From Haliscomenobacter hydrossis DSM 1100 (GTDB taxonomy: Bacteria > Bacteroidota > Bacteroidia > Chitinophagales > Saprospiraceae): DNA of 64,000 nucleotides. Positions within the stretch are counted from its first letter, which is position 1; every line of letters begins with the position of its first letter. Location of the stretch: the NCBI RefSeq assembly GCF_000212735.1, contig NC_015510.1, positions 7,193,001 through 7,257,000 on the forward strand. Direction: 5' to 3'. A program made the translations under genes and the position numbers. Under the pieces are notes generated by a model. It was given only the letters and a program-made list of their open reading frames with translations. It was not told where the DNA came from and made no database searches. Of this stretch, positions 1-8,917 are shown piece after piece.

Positions 1-2
1 GG

Positions 3-383
3 AATCGGGCTTACGTGACCCTGCGGGAAGGTACAGTTTGTGAAGGCTTCAACAATCAACTGGACGTGTTGGACATCACCGATGTTACGCAGCCCAAGCT
101 GATCAAAACGTACCCTTTGCATCGTCCCATTGGTTTGTCGATCACCGGAGAAATCCTGATGATTTGTGAAAGTGATCAGGGGCTGAAAGTGTTCAATGCC
201 AAAGATGATCAGGCGATTGATAAAAACTTGTTGCAACACCTCGATGAGTTCGATGCTTTTGACATCATCGCCTTGGAAAAAGAGTCCTTGGCCATCATTA
301 CGGGCAAAAACGGAATTTATCAGTATGATTATTCCAATCCGAAGAAACTACAACGTTTAAGCGTACTGAATATCGCGAAGTAA
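3..383 (+). CDS. LVIVD-repeat-like protein, C-terminal part (5' truncated by window)
   Basis: The frame is open from the first bases of the window, so the gene begins upstream; the internal GTG at 15 is not a credible start because the residues before it (NRAY) continue the same motif. The visible part reads as short beta-propeller-like units of the type 'AYVTLR...LDVLDITDVTQPKLIKTYPL...PIGLSI' followed by 'LKVFNAKD', typical of LVIVD-repeat surface or lipoproteins of Bacteroidota. It ends in LSVLNIAK. Only about 126 residues are visible and no catalytic motif is present. The family call is moderately sure; the biological role is unknown. Confidence 0.7.
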   Translation, partial: NRAYVTLREGTVCEGFNNQLDVLDITDVTQPKLIKTYPLHRPIGLSITGEILMICESDQGLKVFNAKDDQAIDKNLLQHLDEFDAFDIIALEKESLAIITGKNGIYQYDYSNPKKLQRLSVLNIAK

Positions 384-482
384 GTAAGTTCTAAGGTGGT
401 GGCAGGTTTTGGCCTGCCTCCATTTCGCTTCCTATTCCCAAAACTTACCTATATTTATACAAGTGCTTTAACACCAAGGCCT

Positions 483-1283
483 ATGAAATACGCTCTTTAC
501 CTTTGTTTCGTTTTATTCCTGGCTGGTTCAAGCTTGTATGGGCAAGACGCGGCGCTTGAGCCGGCGACTGGTACGAATAATGACCTGGTCATTCTCAAGA
601 CAGGGAAAAGACTCCGGGGGGAGATTCTGAAGTACGAAGTCGGAAAAGAAATGATTTTTCTGACCGATGCCGGGATACGGATGAAAATTCCGGCTGAGGT
701 ATTGGAGCGGTTTGTTGCTGGTGCACGAATGGGGGAAATCAACAACTCGCTTAAACCGGAGAAACCGGAGAAACCCTTTTTGGCAGCCGGAAACTTTTAC
801 AATAACTTTGCGCAGGTCATGCCATTTGGGGCCAAAACTGCGGGAAATAGCAGCACCGGCTTTGGGTTTGAATATAGCTTTGGCATGCAGATGAGCCCAA
901 AATTGGGCCTGGGTGTCGGAACAGGTATGAACTTTATGTTCGGCAGTCTTTCCGATCGATTGATCCCCCTGGTGGCGGAAATTCGTTACTACAACAACCC
1001 GGAGCGCCGGCATCGCGCTTATGCGCTGCTGGATAGTGGGTACAGTATGGGCTGGATGGCAGACAAAACCAGTGAGGCTTACAGCCTAAAAGGTGGCTGG
1101 AGGATCCATCCAGCATTGGGTGTTGCCTGGAACAGCAGAGGCGGTAGCCGCTTCAGCACAGAATTGGGTTTTTTGCACCAACGGGCTACTTTGGTAGAGG
1201 ATTGGTGGGAATCGAGTCGTTGGAAACGAGAAAATGACTACAAAATGAATCGTTGGGTGTTTAAAATGGGTCTACTGTTCTAA
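483..1283 (+). CDS. Secreted protein with C-terminal barrel-like domain, unknown function
   Basis: I chose the ATG at 483 rather than a longer reading because it opens directly onto a signal peptide (MKYALYLCFVLFLAGSSLYGQ). The mature 245 residues start with a stretch about 'LKTGKRLRGEILKY...GKEMIFLTDAG', which resembles the short beta-rich segment many Bacteroidota outer-membrane proteins carry before a barrel. The rest has alternating Gly and aromatic patterns (FGFEYSFGMQMSPKLGLGVGTGMNF) and ends in a hydrophobic beta strand with a terminal phenylalanine, as in outer-membrane beta-barrels. Function cannot be assigned. A hairpin at the stop codon separates it from the downstream sigma factor. 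Confidence 0.75.
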   Translation: MKYALYLCFVLFLAGSSLYGQDAALEPATGTNNDLVILKTGKRLRGEILKYEVGKEMIFLTDAGIRMKIPAEVLERFVAGARMGEINNSLKPEKPEKPFLAAGNFYNNFAQVMPFGAKTAGNSSTGFGFEYSFGMQMSPKLGLGVGTGMNFMFGSLSDRLIPLVAEIRYYNNPERRHRAYALLDSGYSMGWMADKTSEAYSLKGGWRIHPALGVAWNSRGGSRFSTELGFLHQRATLVEDWWESSRWKRENDYKMNRWVFKMGLLF

Positions 1284-1328
1284 CATCCACGGTCACCGAG
1301 CGAAGTCGGGGGGTCGTTGATGTTAGAA
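1278..1328. terminator. Hairpin at 3' end of the 483-1283 gene
   Basis: A 10-base inverted repeat, TTCTAACATC at 1278-1287 with GATGTTAGAA at 1319-1328, encloses a second pairable segment around CCGAGCGAAGTCGG. It overlaps the stop codon. It may act as a terminator or as a palindromic intergenic repeat; there is no T-run. Confidence 0.5.
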
Positions 1329-1354
1329 CGTACTCGACAAGCAACTATCGAACT

Positions 1355-1921
1355 ATGGCGCAAAACCCGCAACAACATACCGAAAAAGAGATCGTAGCCG
1401 GCTGTGCGGCCAACAGCCGTTACTATCAGGAACTCCTTTACCGAAAGTACTTTCCGGTGATGTTGAGGATGTGCATGCGTTATACCGAAGACCGCGACGT
1501 AGCGCTGGAAATCATCAACAATGGTTTTTTGCGGGTTTTCCAAAAGATCGACACCTTTACTTTTAGTGGTTCACTGGAAGGTTGGATACGCCGGGTGGTG
1601 TTCCATTGCTTGTCGGATTATTTCCGGCAAAATACCCGGAAAATCGACTTTTTGGAACTGGACGGAAGGGATGCGCCAACCCGTACTTCGGCCCTCACGG
1701 ACTTGTATCTCGAAGACCTGCTGAGCCTGGTGGAGCGTTTGCCCGATGTGAGCCAACGCGTGTTTCGCCTGTATGCTATTGAAGGATATACCCACGCCGA
1801 AATTGGCGAGATGTTGAGCATGAGTGAAGGTACTTCAAAATGGTACCTGTCTATTGCACGAAAAGAATTGAAAGAGATGATCAATCGTCAACTCAATAAC
1901 CAACGGAACTATGCGGGATAA
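1355..1921 (+). CDS. RNA polymerase sigma-70 factor, ECF subfamily
   Basis: 188 residues, the usual ECF size. Region 2 lies at about 25-90 (ELLYRKYFPVMLRMCMRY, then NGFLRVFQKIDTF and LEGWIRRVVFHCLSDYFR). Region 4 is at about 125-180 (LVERLPDVSQRVFRLYAIEGYTHAEIGEMLSMSEGTSKWYLSIARKELK), with the helix-turn-helix in the last part. It directs RNA polymerase to an unknown regulon. The stop codon overlaps the next gene by 11 bases, so the two are translationally coupled. The next product has a membrane helix near its N-terminus, the usual place for an anti-sigma or sensor partner. No FecR-type anti-sigma gene or TonB receptor follows, so it is not a standard iron or carbohydrate uptake ECF system. 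Confidence 0.92.
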   Translation: MAQNPQQHTEKEIVAGCAANSRYYQELLYRKYFPVMLRMCMRYTEDRDVALEIINNGFLRVFQKIDTFTFSGSLEGWIRRVVFHCLSDYFRQNTRKIDFLELDGRDAPTRTSALTDLYLEDLLSLVERLPDVSQRVFRLYAIEGYTHAEIGEMLSMSEGTSKWYLSIARKELKEMINRQLNNQRNYAG

Positions 1922-3260
1922 TTTACACGACGATTTATTTGCCGATCACGCCTGGCAGGAAATGCACAAGGTTCTGGATCGGGAAATGCCGGAGCACAAG
2001 CGCCGCGGGTTCTTGTTTTGGTTGCTACCGGCCTTAGGCTTTTGTGTGTTGTTGGGGCGTGATACCATGGTGAATACCAAAATTCCAGTCGCTTCAGAAA
2101 AACCAAAACAAAGCACGCGTGCAATTGCCCAAGGAGATGAAACCCGGGTAATAAAAGCAGAGCTGCGCAGCAAAACAAACCCGGAAAAGCCAGCGCTGGA
2201 AACAGCGCAAAATCAATCGGAAACACAAACAACCAATCCAGTGGTCGCTGAGTTGGCTAAAGCCGTGGCTCCAGCGCTACAACGCAACAAAAAAGGTATA
2301 CAAAAACTACCCTTGCTACCCCAGCCAAACCAGCAACAACCCGGATTCCTGGCTGAGCAAAATGCTGAGCTTGCTCCAACGATCTCGATGCCAACGGTAC
2401 CGGACGCTTCGAACAAGGAACAGGAAGCGGTTACCGATGTACTCTCCACCGCAGAAAAAGCGCCGGAATCAACCGCGATACATACAGCGGAGGAAGCTAA
2501 AATCAGCAGCAGTGACCCCATTGCGACCCGACAATTTGATCTGGATACACGCGAGGCAAAAACAGAACACCCTGATATTACTCCCCTTCACGCCAAACAA
2601 AAGCTTGAATGGTGGGCTGAAACCGGCACCCAAATGACAGGTGGCATCAGTGGGTTAAGCGGCTACCGGGCTGGACTACTGATGGGCATACCCATCGGGA
2701 AGTTGCGCCTGCGGGTTGGAGCGGAATACCAAAACACGGAAGTAGACTTTAAAGCTGTTCAACGCGATGTTGCGGGCCGAGAAAGTTTAACGGATGTAAA
2801 ACTGGCTAGCCCCTCCACTCCAGTTACGGCAGGGAATAATGCAGATCAGACTCAAACGGTATCGAGCATCCACCTGCAATTCATTAACCTGAGCCTGTCT
2901 GTGTATCAACCGCTGGGGAAGCGTTTTGGGCTTGCGGCAGGGGGCAGTATGCTCTACCTGGAAGGGATCAGATTGGGGGATCAATACGTAAAAGGACCAT
3001 TCTTTAATACGTCTAATGCGAAGTACGATTTTGCCAATAGCTTAAACAATGGCTTCCTTGGTCAACAAGCAGGGAGTTTATCCAAAAGCAATTTCAAAAC
3101 GTTTGGTTTTGCGCTGCAAGGGGAATTCTCATACCGGATTGCAACACGTTGGGGCGTCAATCTGGGCTACCGCCATTCGTTGCAACATTTTACGAAATCA
3201 GCTGAATTGTTGCTGAAACCAAATTGGGTGGATCTGGGCGTGAGGTATCGGATTCGGTAG
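1911..3260 (+). CDS. Membrane-anchored protein with long linker and barrel-like C-terminus; possible anti-sigma partner
   Basis: 449 residues overlapping the ECF sigma gene by 11 bases. Three parts are visible: a short cytoplasmic N-terminus (residues 1-33, DLFADHAWQEMHKVLDREMP) and a single membrane helix (about 34-50, FLFWLLPALGFCVLLG); a Gln/Thr/Pro/Ala-rich periplasmic linker (about 55-225); and a C-terminal region (about 235-449) with amphipathic beta-strand patterns and Gly/aromatic residues like an outer-membrane beta-barrel. The coupled position and inner-membrane helix suggest it regulates the sigma factor, possibly bridging both membranes. That is inference: no zinc-binding anti-sigma motif or FecR domain is seen. 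Confidence 0.7.
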   Translation: MRDNLHDDLFADHAWQEMHKVLDREMPEHKRRGFLFWLLPALGFCVLLGRDTMVNTKIPVASEKPKQSTRAIAQGDETRVIKAELRSKTNPEKPALETAQNQSETQTTNPVVAELAKAVAPALQRNKKGIQKLPLLPQPNQQQPGFLAEQNAELAPTISMPTVPDASNKEQEAVTDVLSTAEKAPESTAIHTAEEAKISSSDPIATRQFDLDTREAKTEHPDITPLHAKQKLEWWAETGTQMTGGISGLSGYRAGLLMGIPIGKLRLRVGAEYQNTEVDFKAVQRDVAGRESLTDVKLASPSTPVTAGNNADQTQTVSSIHLQFINLSLSVYQPLGKRFGLAAGGSMLYLEGIRLGDQYVKGPFFNTSNAKYDFANSLNNGFLGQQAGSLSKSNFKTFGFALQGEFSYRIATRWGVNLGYRHSLQHFTKSAELLLKPNWVDLGVRYRIR

Positions 3261-3322
3261 GGTAGTTAGAATAACAGAATGACGAATTTTTCGAATGACG
3301 ATTAACGAATAATCGCCAGCGC

Positions 3323-3392
3323 ATGGTTGGTAAACTGAAAAGCCCCTCAATTTCCTTCCAGAAACCGAGGGGCTTTTCAGTTTACCAACCAT
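3323..3392. terminator. Bidirectional terminator hairpin
   Basis: A perfect 26-base inverted repeat (left arm 3323-3348, right arm 3367-3392, 18-base loop) lies between the convergent genes ending at 3260 and 3399. The GC-rich core AGCCCCTC/GAGGGGCT is flanked by A/T-rich arms on both sides, fitting a terminator that works in both directions. Confidence 0.85.
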
Positions 3393-3398
3393 CAACAC

Positions 3399-4715
3399 TT
3401 ACTGCTGATAATAAGCCTTATCATTTTTTCCACCACCCTGAATCACATCCAGGCGGCGCTTGAATTCCTTTGAAGCTTCCAGGTCATTTTTCTTGGCGTG
3501 GATTTCTTTCAAGGCGATCAAGGTGTTGGTATCGTTGGGATCCAGTGCTTCGGCGCGTTTGAAGAAAGGCAGGGCCTTTTCAAATTGGGCGAACACTTCG
3601 TCCTTCATTTCTTTGTACTTTTTCAACCCCTCTTTGGAATAATCGTTTTCCAAAACGTTCATCTTTTGAGTGGTAACGGCTGCTTTGTTGTAATACAAAG
3701 CACCAATGCTGTACACGGCATCCACGTTTTTGGCATCTTTAGAGATGGCCTGGTTGTAATAATCCAGCGCAGCACTGAAGTATTCATCCGCTTTGGCCTT
3801 GTCGCCAGCAGTTTCCATTTTTTGGTACAGGTTGTCATACACACTGCCCAATACGGTATACAAAGAAACGTTGTTTGGTTCTTTGGCAATGGCGGCTTTC
3901 AGTTTTTCGATCAACACATCCAGTTTACCCAGTTTGAGGTGGTGGTTGATGTCGGCAAAAAGCAAGCTGATCTCATCAGGGTAGCGCTTGCGCCCTTCTT
4001 CGAGATATTTGTAAGCTGCATTTACATCACTTGCCGCATTGAGGGTATAAAGGCTCTCGTAGATGGCCGCTTTGTCGTATTTAGCCGCGTACAATTTCTC
4101 CAATAAGGGCTTGGCAACGTCATTCTTTTCCGCCAAAAGCGCCGCAGTAGCAGTCAGGAATACGGCATAGTTGTACGCTTCTTCCGTTTCCAGAATACTT
4201 TTAGTCGCATTCTTTTTCAGGTCTTCGTGAGAGGCCAGGAGGAGGTTGAAGTTGTCGTAAGCCAGTTGGTACTTTTGCTCTTCAAAAGCAACGCGACCAA
4301 AGTTGTCCAGGTTGCCTTGTACAGCTTGCAGACCAGTCAGGATGTCTTTGGTTTCAAATTTTTTGGTCACCAGTGGCAGCGCCTTGGAAAAAGCAGTATA
4401 CGCTTCAACCGCAGGTGCCTCAGCAGCGGGCAGGTCTTCCAGTTTGCCCAGATTCGTGGTTTTGATTTGAATGATCTGCGAGGCAATCTCGTTGTAGATT
4501 TTGCCTTTGGTCAGCCATGCATCCAGGATGGCTTGATTTTCTGCAACCCCCATCGCTTTATCGATGGCATCCTTGGCTTCTTTCAGCTTTGGCTTGTTGT
4601 TGAAAGCGTCGAGCGTGAAAGTATTGTATGCTTTCTTTGCATCTTTATAGTCCTGTGCATTGACTGTCGTAAGGACCAGCAGGAATGACAGAGCCAGGAA
4701 AAACTGTTTTTTCAT
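3399..4715 (-). CDS. Exported TPR-repeat protein
   Basis: The ATG at 4715 was chosen because it starts a clear signal peptide (MKKQFFLALSFLLVLTTVNAQ); the longer reading from 4748 adds a non-signal-like leader. The mature protein of about 417 residues is helical and built of tetratricopeptide-like units, for example PNNVSLYTVLGSVYDNLYQK, AKNVDAVYSIGALYYNKA and PNDTNTLIALKEIHAKK, each with the small-residue and aromatic spacing of TPRs. It probably scaffolds periplasmic protein-protein contacts; the partner is unknown. It sits alone on this strand, separated from gyrA by a GAACC-type palindromic repeat region, and ends at a strong bidirectional terminator. Confidence 0.88.
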   Translation of the reverse strand: MKKQFFLALSFLLVLTTVNAQDYKDAKKAYNTFTLDAFNNKPKLKEAKDAIDKAMGVAENQAILDAWLTKGKIYNEIASQIIQIKTTNLGKLEDLPAAEAPAVEAYTAFSKALPLVTKKFETKDILTGLQAVQGNLDNFGRVAFEEQKYQLAYDNFNLLLASHEDLKKNATKSILETEEAYNYAVFLTATAALLAEKNDVAKPLLEKLYAAKYDKAAIYESLYTLNAASDVNAAYKYLEEGRKRYPDEISLLFADINHHLKLGKLDVLIEKLKAAIAKEPNNVSLYTVLGSVYDNLYQKMETAGDKAKADEYFSAALDYYNQAISKDAKNVDAVYSIGALYYNKAAVTTQKMNVLENDYSKEGLKKYKEMKDEVFAQFEKALPFFKRAEALDPNDTNTLIALKEIHAKKNDLEASKEFKRRLDVIQGGGKNDKAYYQQ

Positions 4716-4825
4716 GTTAAAGATGATTTTTGATTGAATTAAAGTCATTGTTATGACGCCAATGTTCCTTTTTTGGAACAGTTGCTTGAGCTAATGTAGG
4801 GAAATTTAACGAAACCTTAAATTAT

Positions 4826-4950
4826 GAGGGTTCGAAGTTCGGGGGTTCGTAGGTTCGAGGGTTCGAAGTTCGGGGTTTAAAGGTTCGCGACAAAGTTAAC
4901 GTTGAAACGCCAAACCCCCCGAACCCCCGAACTTCGAACCCCCGAACCCT
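4826..4950. repeat. GAACCYYC-family repeat, locus 1 (hairpin form)
   Basis: G-rich units (GGGTTCGAAGTTCGGGGG and variants) at about 4826-4887 face C-rich units (CCCCCCGAACCCCCGAAC, GAACTTC) at about 4912-4950, leaving a short A/T-rich loop. The two sides are reverse complements, so a long hairpin can form just after the gyrA stop codon at 4954. This is the short member of the family also seen at 44019 and 57956. Confidence 0.85.
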
Positions 4951-4953
4951 TTA

Positions 4954-7491
4954 TCATTCCACCACTTCCGTTTCCGTAGATTCGGTAGTTTCCGTGATGT
5001 CTGCAATTTCCGTGCCATCAACTTCTTCCCCTTCTACTTCAGCGATGTGTTTCACTACGGTTACGTCAGCGATATCGTCGTCGTCGTCCAGGCGGATGAC
5101 CCGTACCCCTTGGGTAGCGCGGCCCATCACACGCAGCCCACCGATGGCCATACGGATGATGATGCCAGAACGGTTGGTGATCATGAGGTCATCGTCGTCT
5201 TTCACAGATTTGATGGCCACCAGCATACCGGTTTTGTCGGTAATTTGAATGGTTTTTACCCCTTTTCCTCCCCGTTTGGTGAGGCGGTATTCTTCTACTT
5301 CGGAGCGTTTGCCATTGCCTTTTTCAGACACCACCAGCAGGGTGGATTCCTTGTCGTCTGGTGCGATACACACCATACCGACCACGGCATCTTTGCCGTC
5401 TTCGGCCAAAGTCATTCCCCGGACCCCGGCAGCACTACGCCCCATCGAGCGTACCCCTGCTTCGTTGAAGCGCACCGCGTAACCCCGGCGACTGGCCAGG
5501 AATACCTCGTGGTTGCCACCCGTCAGCCAGGCTTCCAGCAATTGGTCGCCTTCGTTGATGGTAATGGCATTGATGCCCCCGGCACGTGGACGGGAGAAAG
5601 CTTCCACGGGTGTTTTTTTGATGACGCCCTGTTGGGTGCAGAACATGATATAGTGGTTGTCGACAAATTCTCTGTCAACCAAACTTTCGATGACGATGAA
5701 GGCTTTTACCTTGTCTTCTTTAGGGATGGCCAGGATGTTCTGAATGGCCCGTCCCGTAGCGGTTTTGGCTGCTTCCGGAATTTCGTATCCTTTCAACCAG
5801 TAGCATCGTCCTGCGGAAGTAAAGAGCAGCAGGTAATGGTGCGTATTGGTGACGAACATGTGCTCGATGAAATCTTCATCGCGGGTTTTGCTGCCCCTGG
5901 AGCCCCGTCCACCACGGCTTTGTTGGCGGAATTCAGAAACGGGTGTACGTTTGATGTAACCAAGGTGCGAAATGGTAATCACTACCTCTTCTTCCTTGAT
6001 CATGTCCTCCATATTGATTTCCCCGTCGGCAGCTTCGATGACCGTGCGGCGCGCATCCCCAAAATTGGCTTTGATTTCCGCCAATTCGTCCTTGATGATC
6101 GAGCGGCGCAATTCTTCGCTGTTCAGAATGGAATTCAGGTAATCGATCAGTTTTTTGATCTCATTGTATTCGTTGCGTACTTTGTCGCGTTCCAGCCCGG
6201 TCAAACGCTGTAGGCGCATGTCGAGAATGGCTTTGGCCTGTATTTCTGAGAGGCCAAAGTTGCTCATCAAACCTTCTCTGGCTTCGTCCACCGTACGGGA
6301 GGCGCGAATCAGGGCGATGACCTGATCCAGATGATCCAGTGCAATCAACAGACCTTCCAGGATGTGGGCGCGTTCTTCGGCTTTGCGCAAATCAAACTTG
6401 GTGCGGCGGACAACAACTTCCAGACGGAACTTGATGAACTCCTCAATCATGTCCTTGATGTTGAGCGTATACGGACGCCCATCTACCAATGCCACGTTGT
6501 TGATCCCGTAAGAGCTTTGTAGTGGAGAGTATTTGTAGAGTTGGCTCAGCACCACCTTGGCAATGGCATCCCGTTTCACATCCAGTACAACCCGAATGCC
6601 CATGCGGTTCGATTCGTTGGAAATGGCAGAAATGCCATCGATGCGCTTCTCATTGACCAAATCGGCAATTTTTTCTTCCAGGGAAGAAATATTGACCTGG
6701 TAGGGTACTTCGGTGATGATGATTTGCTCCTTGCCGGTTTTGGTGGTTTCAATTTCTACCTTACCACGCAATACTACCCGGCCGCGACCGGTACGGAAAC
6801 CATCGCGGATGCCCGACATACCATAGATAATACCACCCGTGGGAAAATCGGGCGCCAGGATGTATTTCATCAACTCATCGATGGTGATCTCGGGATCGTC
6901 AATGGTCGCGATGACGCCATCGATCACTTCACCCAGGTTGTGGGGCATCATGTTGGTGGCCATCCCCACGGCAATTCCCGTAGCGCCATTCACCAACAAG
7001 TTGGGGAAGCGGGTGGGCATCACGGATGGCTCCGTTAGTGTATCGTCGAAGTTGTTGGTGAAGTTTACGGTGTCCTTTTCCAGGTCGGCCATCAACTCGT
7101 CGGCAATTTTGCGCATCCGGGCTTCGGTATAACGCATGGCCGCAGGGCCGTCACCGTCGATGTTGCCAAAGTTTCCCTGGGGATCGATCAAGGGATAACG
7201 CAAGGACCAATCCTGGGCCATCCGCACCATGGTATCATACACGGAGGTGTCACCATGGGGGTGGTACTTACCCAGTACTTCCCCCACAATACGGGCTGAT
7301 TTTTTGTGCGCTTTGTTGTAGGTAACGCCCAAGTCGGACATCCCGTACATTACCCGGCGTTGAACGGGTTTGAGGCCGTCCCGTACATCCGGCAAAGCAC
7401 GCGAAACAATCACCGACATCGAATAATCGATGTAGGCAGACTTCATTTCGTCTTCGATGTTAACGGGAATAATGCGCTGATCTAGAGGCAT
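4954..7491 (-). CDS. gyrA: DNA gyrase subunit A
   Basis: 845 residues, normal GyrA length. This is the breakage-reunion subunit of DNA gyrase, which with GyrB supercoils DNA in the cytoplasm. The N-terminus (IEDEMKSAYIDYSMSVIVSRALPDVRDGLKPVQRR) is canonical. The quinolone-resistance region reads GKYHPHGDTSVYDTMVRMAQ, so the position equal to E. coli Ser83 is Thr and Asp87 is kept. The catalytic tyrosine is in AAMRYTEARM at about residue 121. The C-terminal DNA-wrapping domain has six-bladed repeats and a GyrA-box-like segment (QQSRGGRGSRG, about residue 520). It ends in an acidic Glu/Thr-rich tail. It is divergent from the 7709 gene, and a palindromic repeat follows its stop. Confidence 0.98.
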   Translation of the reverse strand: MPLDQRIIPVNIEDEMKSAYIDYSMSVIVSRALPDVRDGLKPVQRRVMYGMSDLGVTYNKAHKKSARIVGEVLGKYHPHGDTSVYDTMVRMAQDWSLRYPLIDPQGNFGNIDGDGPAAMRYTEARMRKIADELMADLEKDTVNFTNNFDDTLTEPSVMPTRFPNLLVNGATGIAVGMATNMMPHNLGEVIDGVIATIDDPEITIDELMKYILAPDFPTGGIIYGMSGIRDGFRTGRGRVVLRGKVEIETTKTGKEQIIITEVPYQVNISSLEEKIADLVNEKRIDGISAISNESNRMGIRVVLDVKRDAIAKVVLSQLYKYSPLQSSYGINNVALVDGRPYTLNIKDMIEEFIKFRLEVVVRRTKFDLRKAEERAHILEGLLIALDHLDQVIALIRASRTVDEAREGLMSNFGLSEIQAKAILDMRLQRLTGLERDKVRNEYNEIKKLIDYLNSILNSEELRRSIIKDELAEIKANFGDARRTVIEAADGEINMEDMIKEEEVVITISHLGYIKRTPVSEFRQQSRGGRGSRGSKTRDEDFIEHMFVTNTHHYLLLFTSAGRCYWLKGYEIPEAAKTATGRAIQNILAIPKEDKVKAFIVIESLVDREFVDNHYIMFCTQQGVIKKTPVEAFSRPRAGGINAITINEGDQLLEAWLTGGNHEVFLASRRGYAVRFNEAGVRSMGRSAAGVRGMTLAEDGKDAVVGMVCIAPDDKESTLLVVSEKGNGKRSEVEEYRLTKRGGKGVKTIQITDKTGMLVAIKSVKDDDDLMITNRSGIIIRMAIGGLRVMGRATQGVRVIRLDDDDDIADVTVVKHIAEVEGEEVDGTEIADITETTESTETEVVE

Positions 7492-7708
7492 GCAAAATGT
7501 AATTTTTAAAAATGCTTTTTGAGCAAAAAAAAATGGTAGGCAAAGATACGACTTTTTTTGAGAAGCCCCAAGCGCAGGGGAATGAAATTGTAGTGGGAAA
7601 AATTGCCCGACGCAAGGCTAAAATATTTTTGGTGTTTGGAATGTTATAGAATTGCACTACATGTTGCTGTAAACAGTACCAAAATTCTTTAACTTTAGTA
7701 TTTAGTCA

Positions 7709-8656
7709 ATGAATAACTATTTTAACCTTAGTATATTGACGGTGTCTTTTACACTTTTGTTGAACCTTTTGCCTCATGGGTCAATGGCTCAGATTGCCTT
7801 CTATTCATCTGATCACTTAGAAAAGATAAAAGAAGGTACAACTTACATCGTGGTCAAAGAACCGGATTTTCAGCTTCCTGAAGCTTACATCGATATTGTT
7901 AAAAAATATTGGACTTTTTCCAAAATAGAATTCATCAAATACAACGAAGTTAAAGATCACATTCGGCTGGGTAATTCCTTTTTTATGTTTGGAGGGTATG
8001 TTCTTACAAAGGGGATTAGTACCTACACCTATGTCTATCTCAGCCTTTGGACACCTGATGAAAAATATTTCAAAAAGGAAAAAAAGAAAGCTTTTGAAAC
8101 ATACGATCAACTGGAGTTAGCACGCATTGAACTCTTTACGGATTATCCAACGTTGGAGCATCCAGAAACAGTGTACAAAGATGAATTTGATGAGTATGAA
8201 CACATCCGCAACTGGGGGCCGGGATTTCTGAAAAATTACCTTCAACAATTGATGGATTTATTCAAAAAAGGGGAAGAAAGATTATTGACAAACAGCGTAT
8301 TGGATCAAAACAAACTCAAAACTCTGGCTCAAGAAACGCTTTATGTCCCTGATTATACATTGATCCATTTCAAAAAATGGGGCGGAGATGAATCAACCCG
8401 TACGGAGGAAAAGGCACTATTTAAAGACTATCCATTCAACTACCAACTTATTTCGAATGACGAACTAAATGAAAAAATTTTAAAGGCAGAGCAGCCCTTT
8501 TATTACCTGGTCTACGTCAAAAGCTCCACTGACAAATATATTTCAGTGGTCAATGCTCAAACGGGTGAGCTGATTTACAGCCAACACGATTATGGCTACA
8601 ACTTGGAACCCAAAGATTTAGAAAAACTTGCCGACCTCATCAGAAAGAAAAAATGA
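7709..8656 (+). CDS. Exported protein of unknown function
   Basis: 315 residues with a signal peptide (about 1-28, ending GSMAQ) and no other membrane segment. The mature part is rich in aromatic and charged residues (for example FFMFGGYVLTKGISTYTYVYLSLW, then EKYFKKEKKKAF) and is probably periplasmic or surface-associated. Codon use is more AT-rich than in neighbouring gyrA. No family is recognised. It is transcribed away from gyrA, and the DEAD-box helicase downstream has its own promoter, so it appears to be a single-gene unit. Confidence 0.75.
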   Translation: MNNYFNLSILTVSFTLLLNLLPHGSMAQIAFYSSDHLEKIKEGTTYIVVKEPDFQLPEAYIDIVKKYWTFSKIEFIKYNEVKDHIRLGNSFFMFGGYVLTKGISTYTYVYLSLWTPDEKYFKKEKKKAFETYDQLELARIELFTDYPTLEHPETVYKDEFDEYEHIRNWGPGFLKNYLQQLMDLFKKGEERLLTNSVLDQNKLKTLAQETLYVPDYTLIHFKKWGGDESTRTEEKALFKDYPFNYQLISNDELNEKILKAEQPFYYLVYVKSSTDKYISVVNAQTGELIYSQHDYGYNLEPKDLEKLADLIRKKK

Positions 8657-8742
8657 AGGGGTTTCAACACGGATTCTAGCCCATTTAACCCCAGTAATGG
8701 AACCCAAACAAGGGTAAAAAATGATTTTCCCTGAAAAATAAA

Positions 8743-8772
8743 TTTGGAATTTAAAAAATAGTTGTACTTTTG
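8743..8772 (+). promoter_or_regulatory. Consensus Bacteroidota promoter (-33/-7) of the DEAD-box gene
   Basis: TTTG at 8743-8746 and TACTTTTG (TAnnTTTG) at 8765-8772 are separated by 18 bases, matching the -33/-7 consensus of Bacteroidota housekeeping promoters. The start codon is about 145 bases further on, giving the long structured 5' leader common for cold-shock-type DEAD-box helicase genes. Confidence 0.75.
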
Positions 8773-8917
8773 CACCGCCTTACAGGGCTTACAGTGCAAT
8801 ACTTTCCTACGGACAATTGCCTACCTAGCCTGCATCACAGGCGAAATTATGTCAAAAGGGTCGCGCGACAGCATACAAATTGACGGATAGTGCGCCCCCG
8901 ACATCTAACACAACTTA

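Noticed and set aside
1355-1921. Iron or carbohydrate uptake ECF system (FecIR or SusCD type)
   Set aside because: No FecR-like anti-sigma domain and no SusC/SusD or TonB receptor gene follows.
5047-6213. 388-codon open frame antisense to gyrA
   Set aside because: Shadow of the codon bias in gyrA; His/Gln/Phe-rich translation without domain features.
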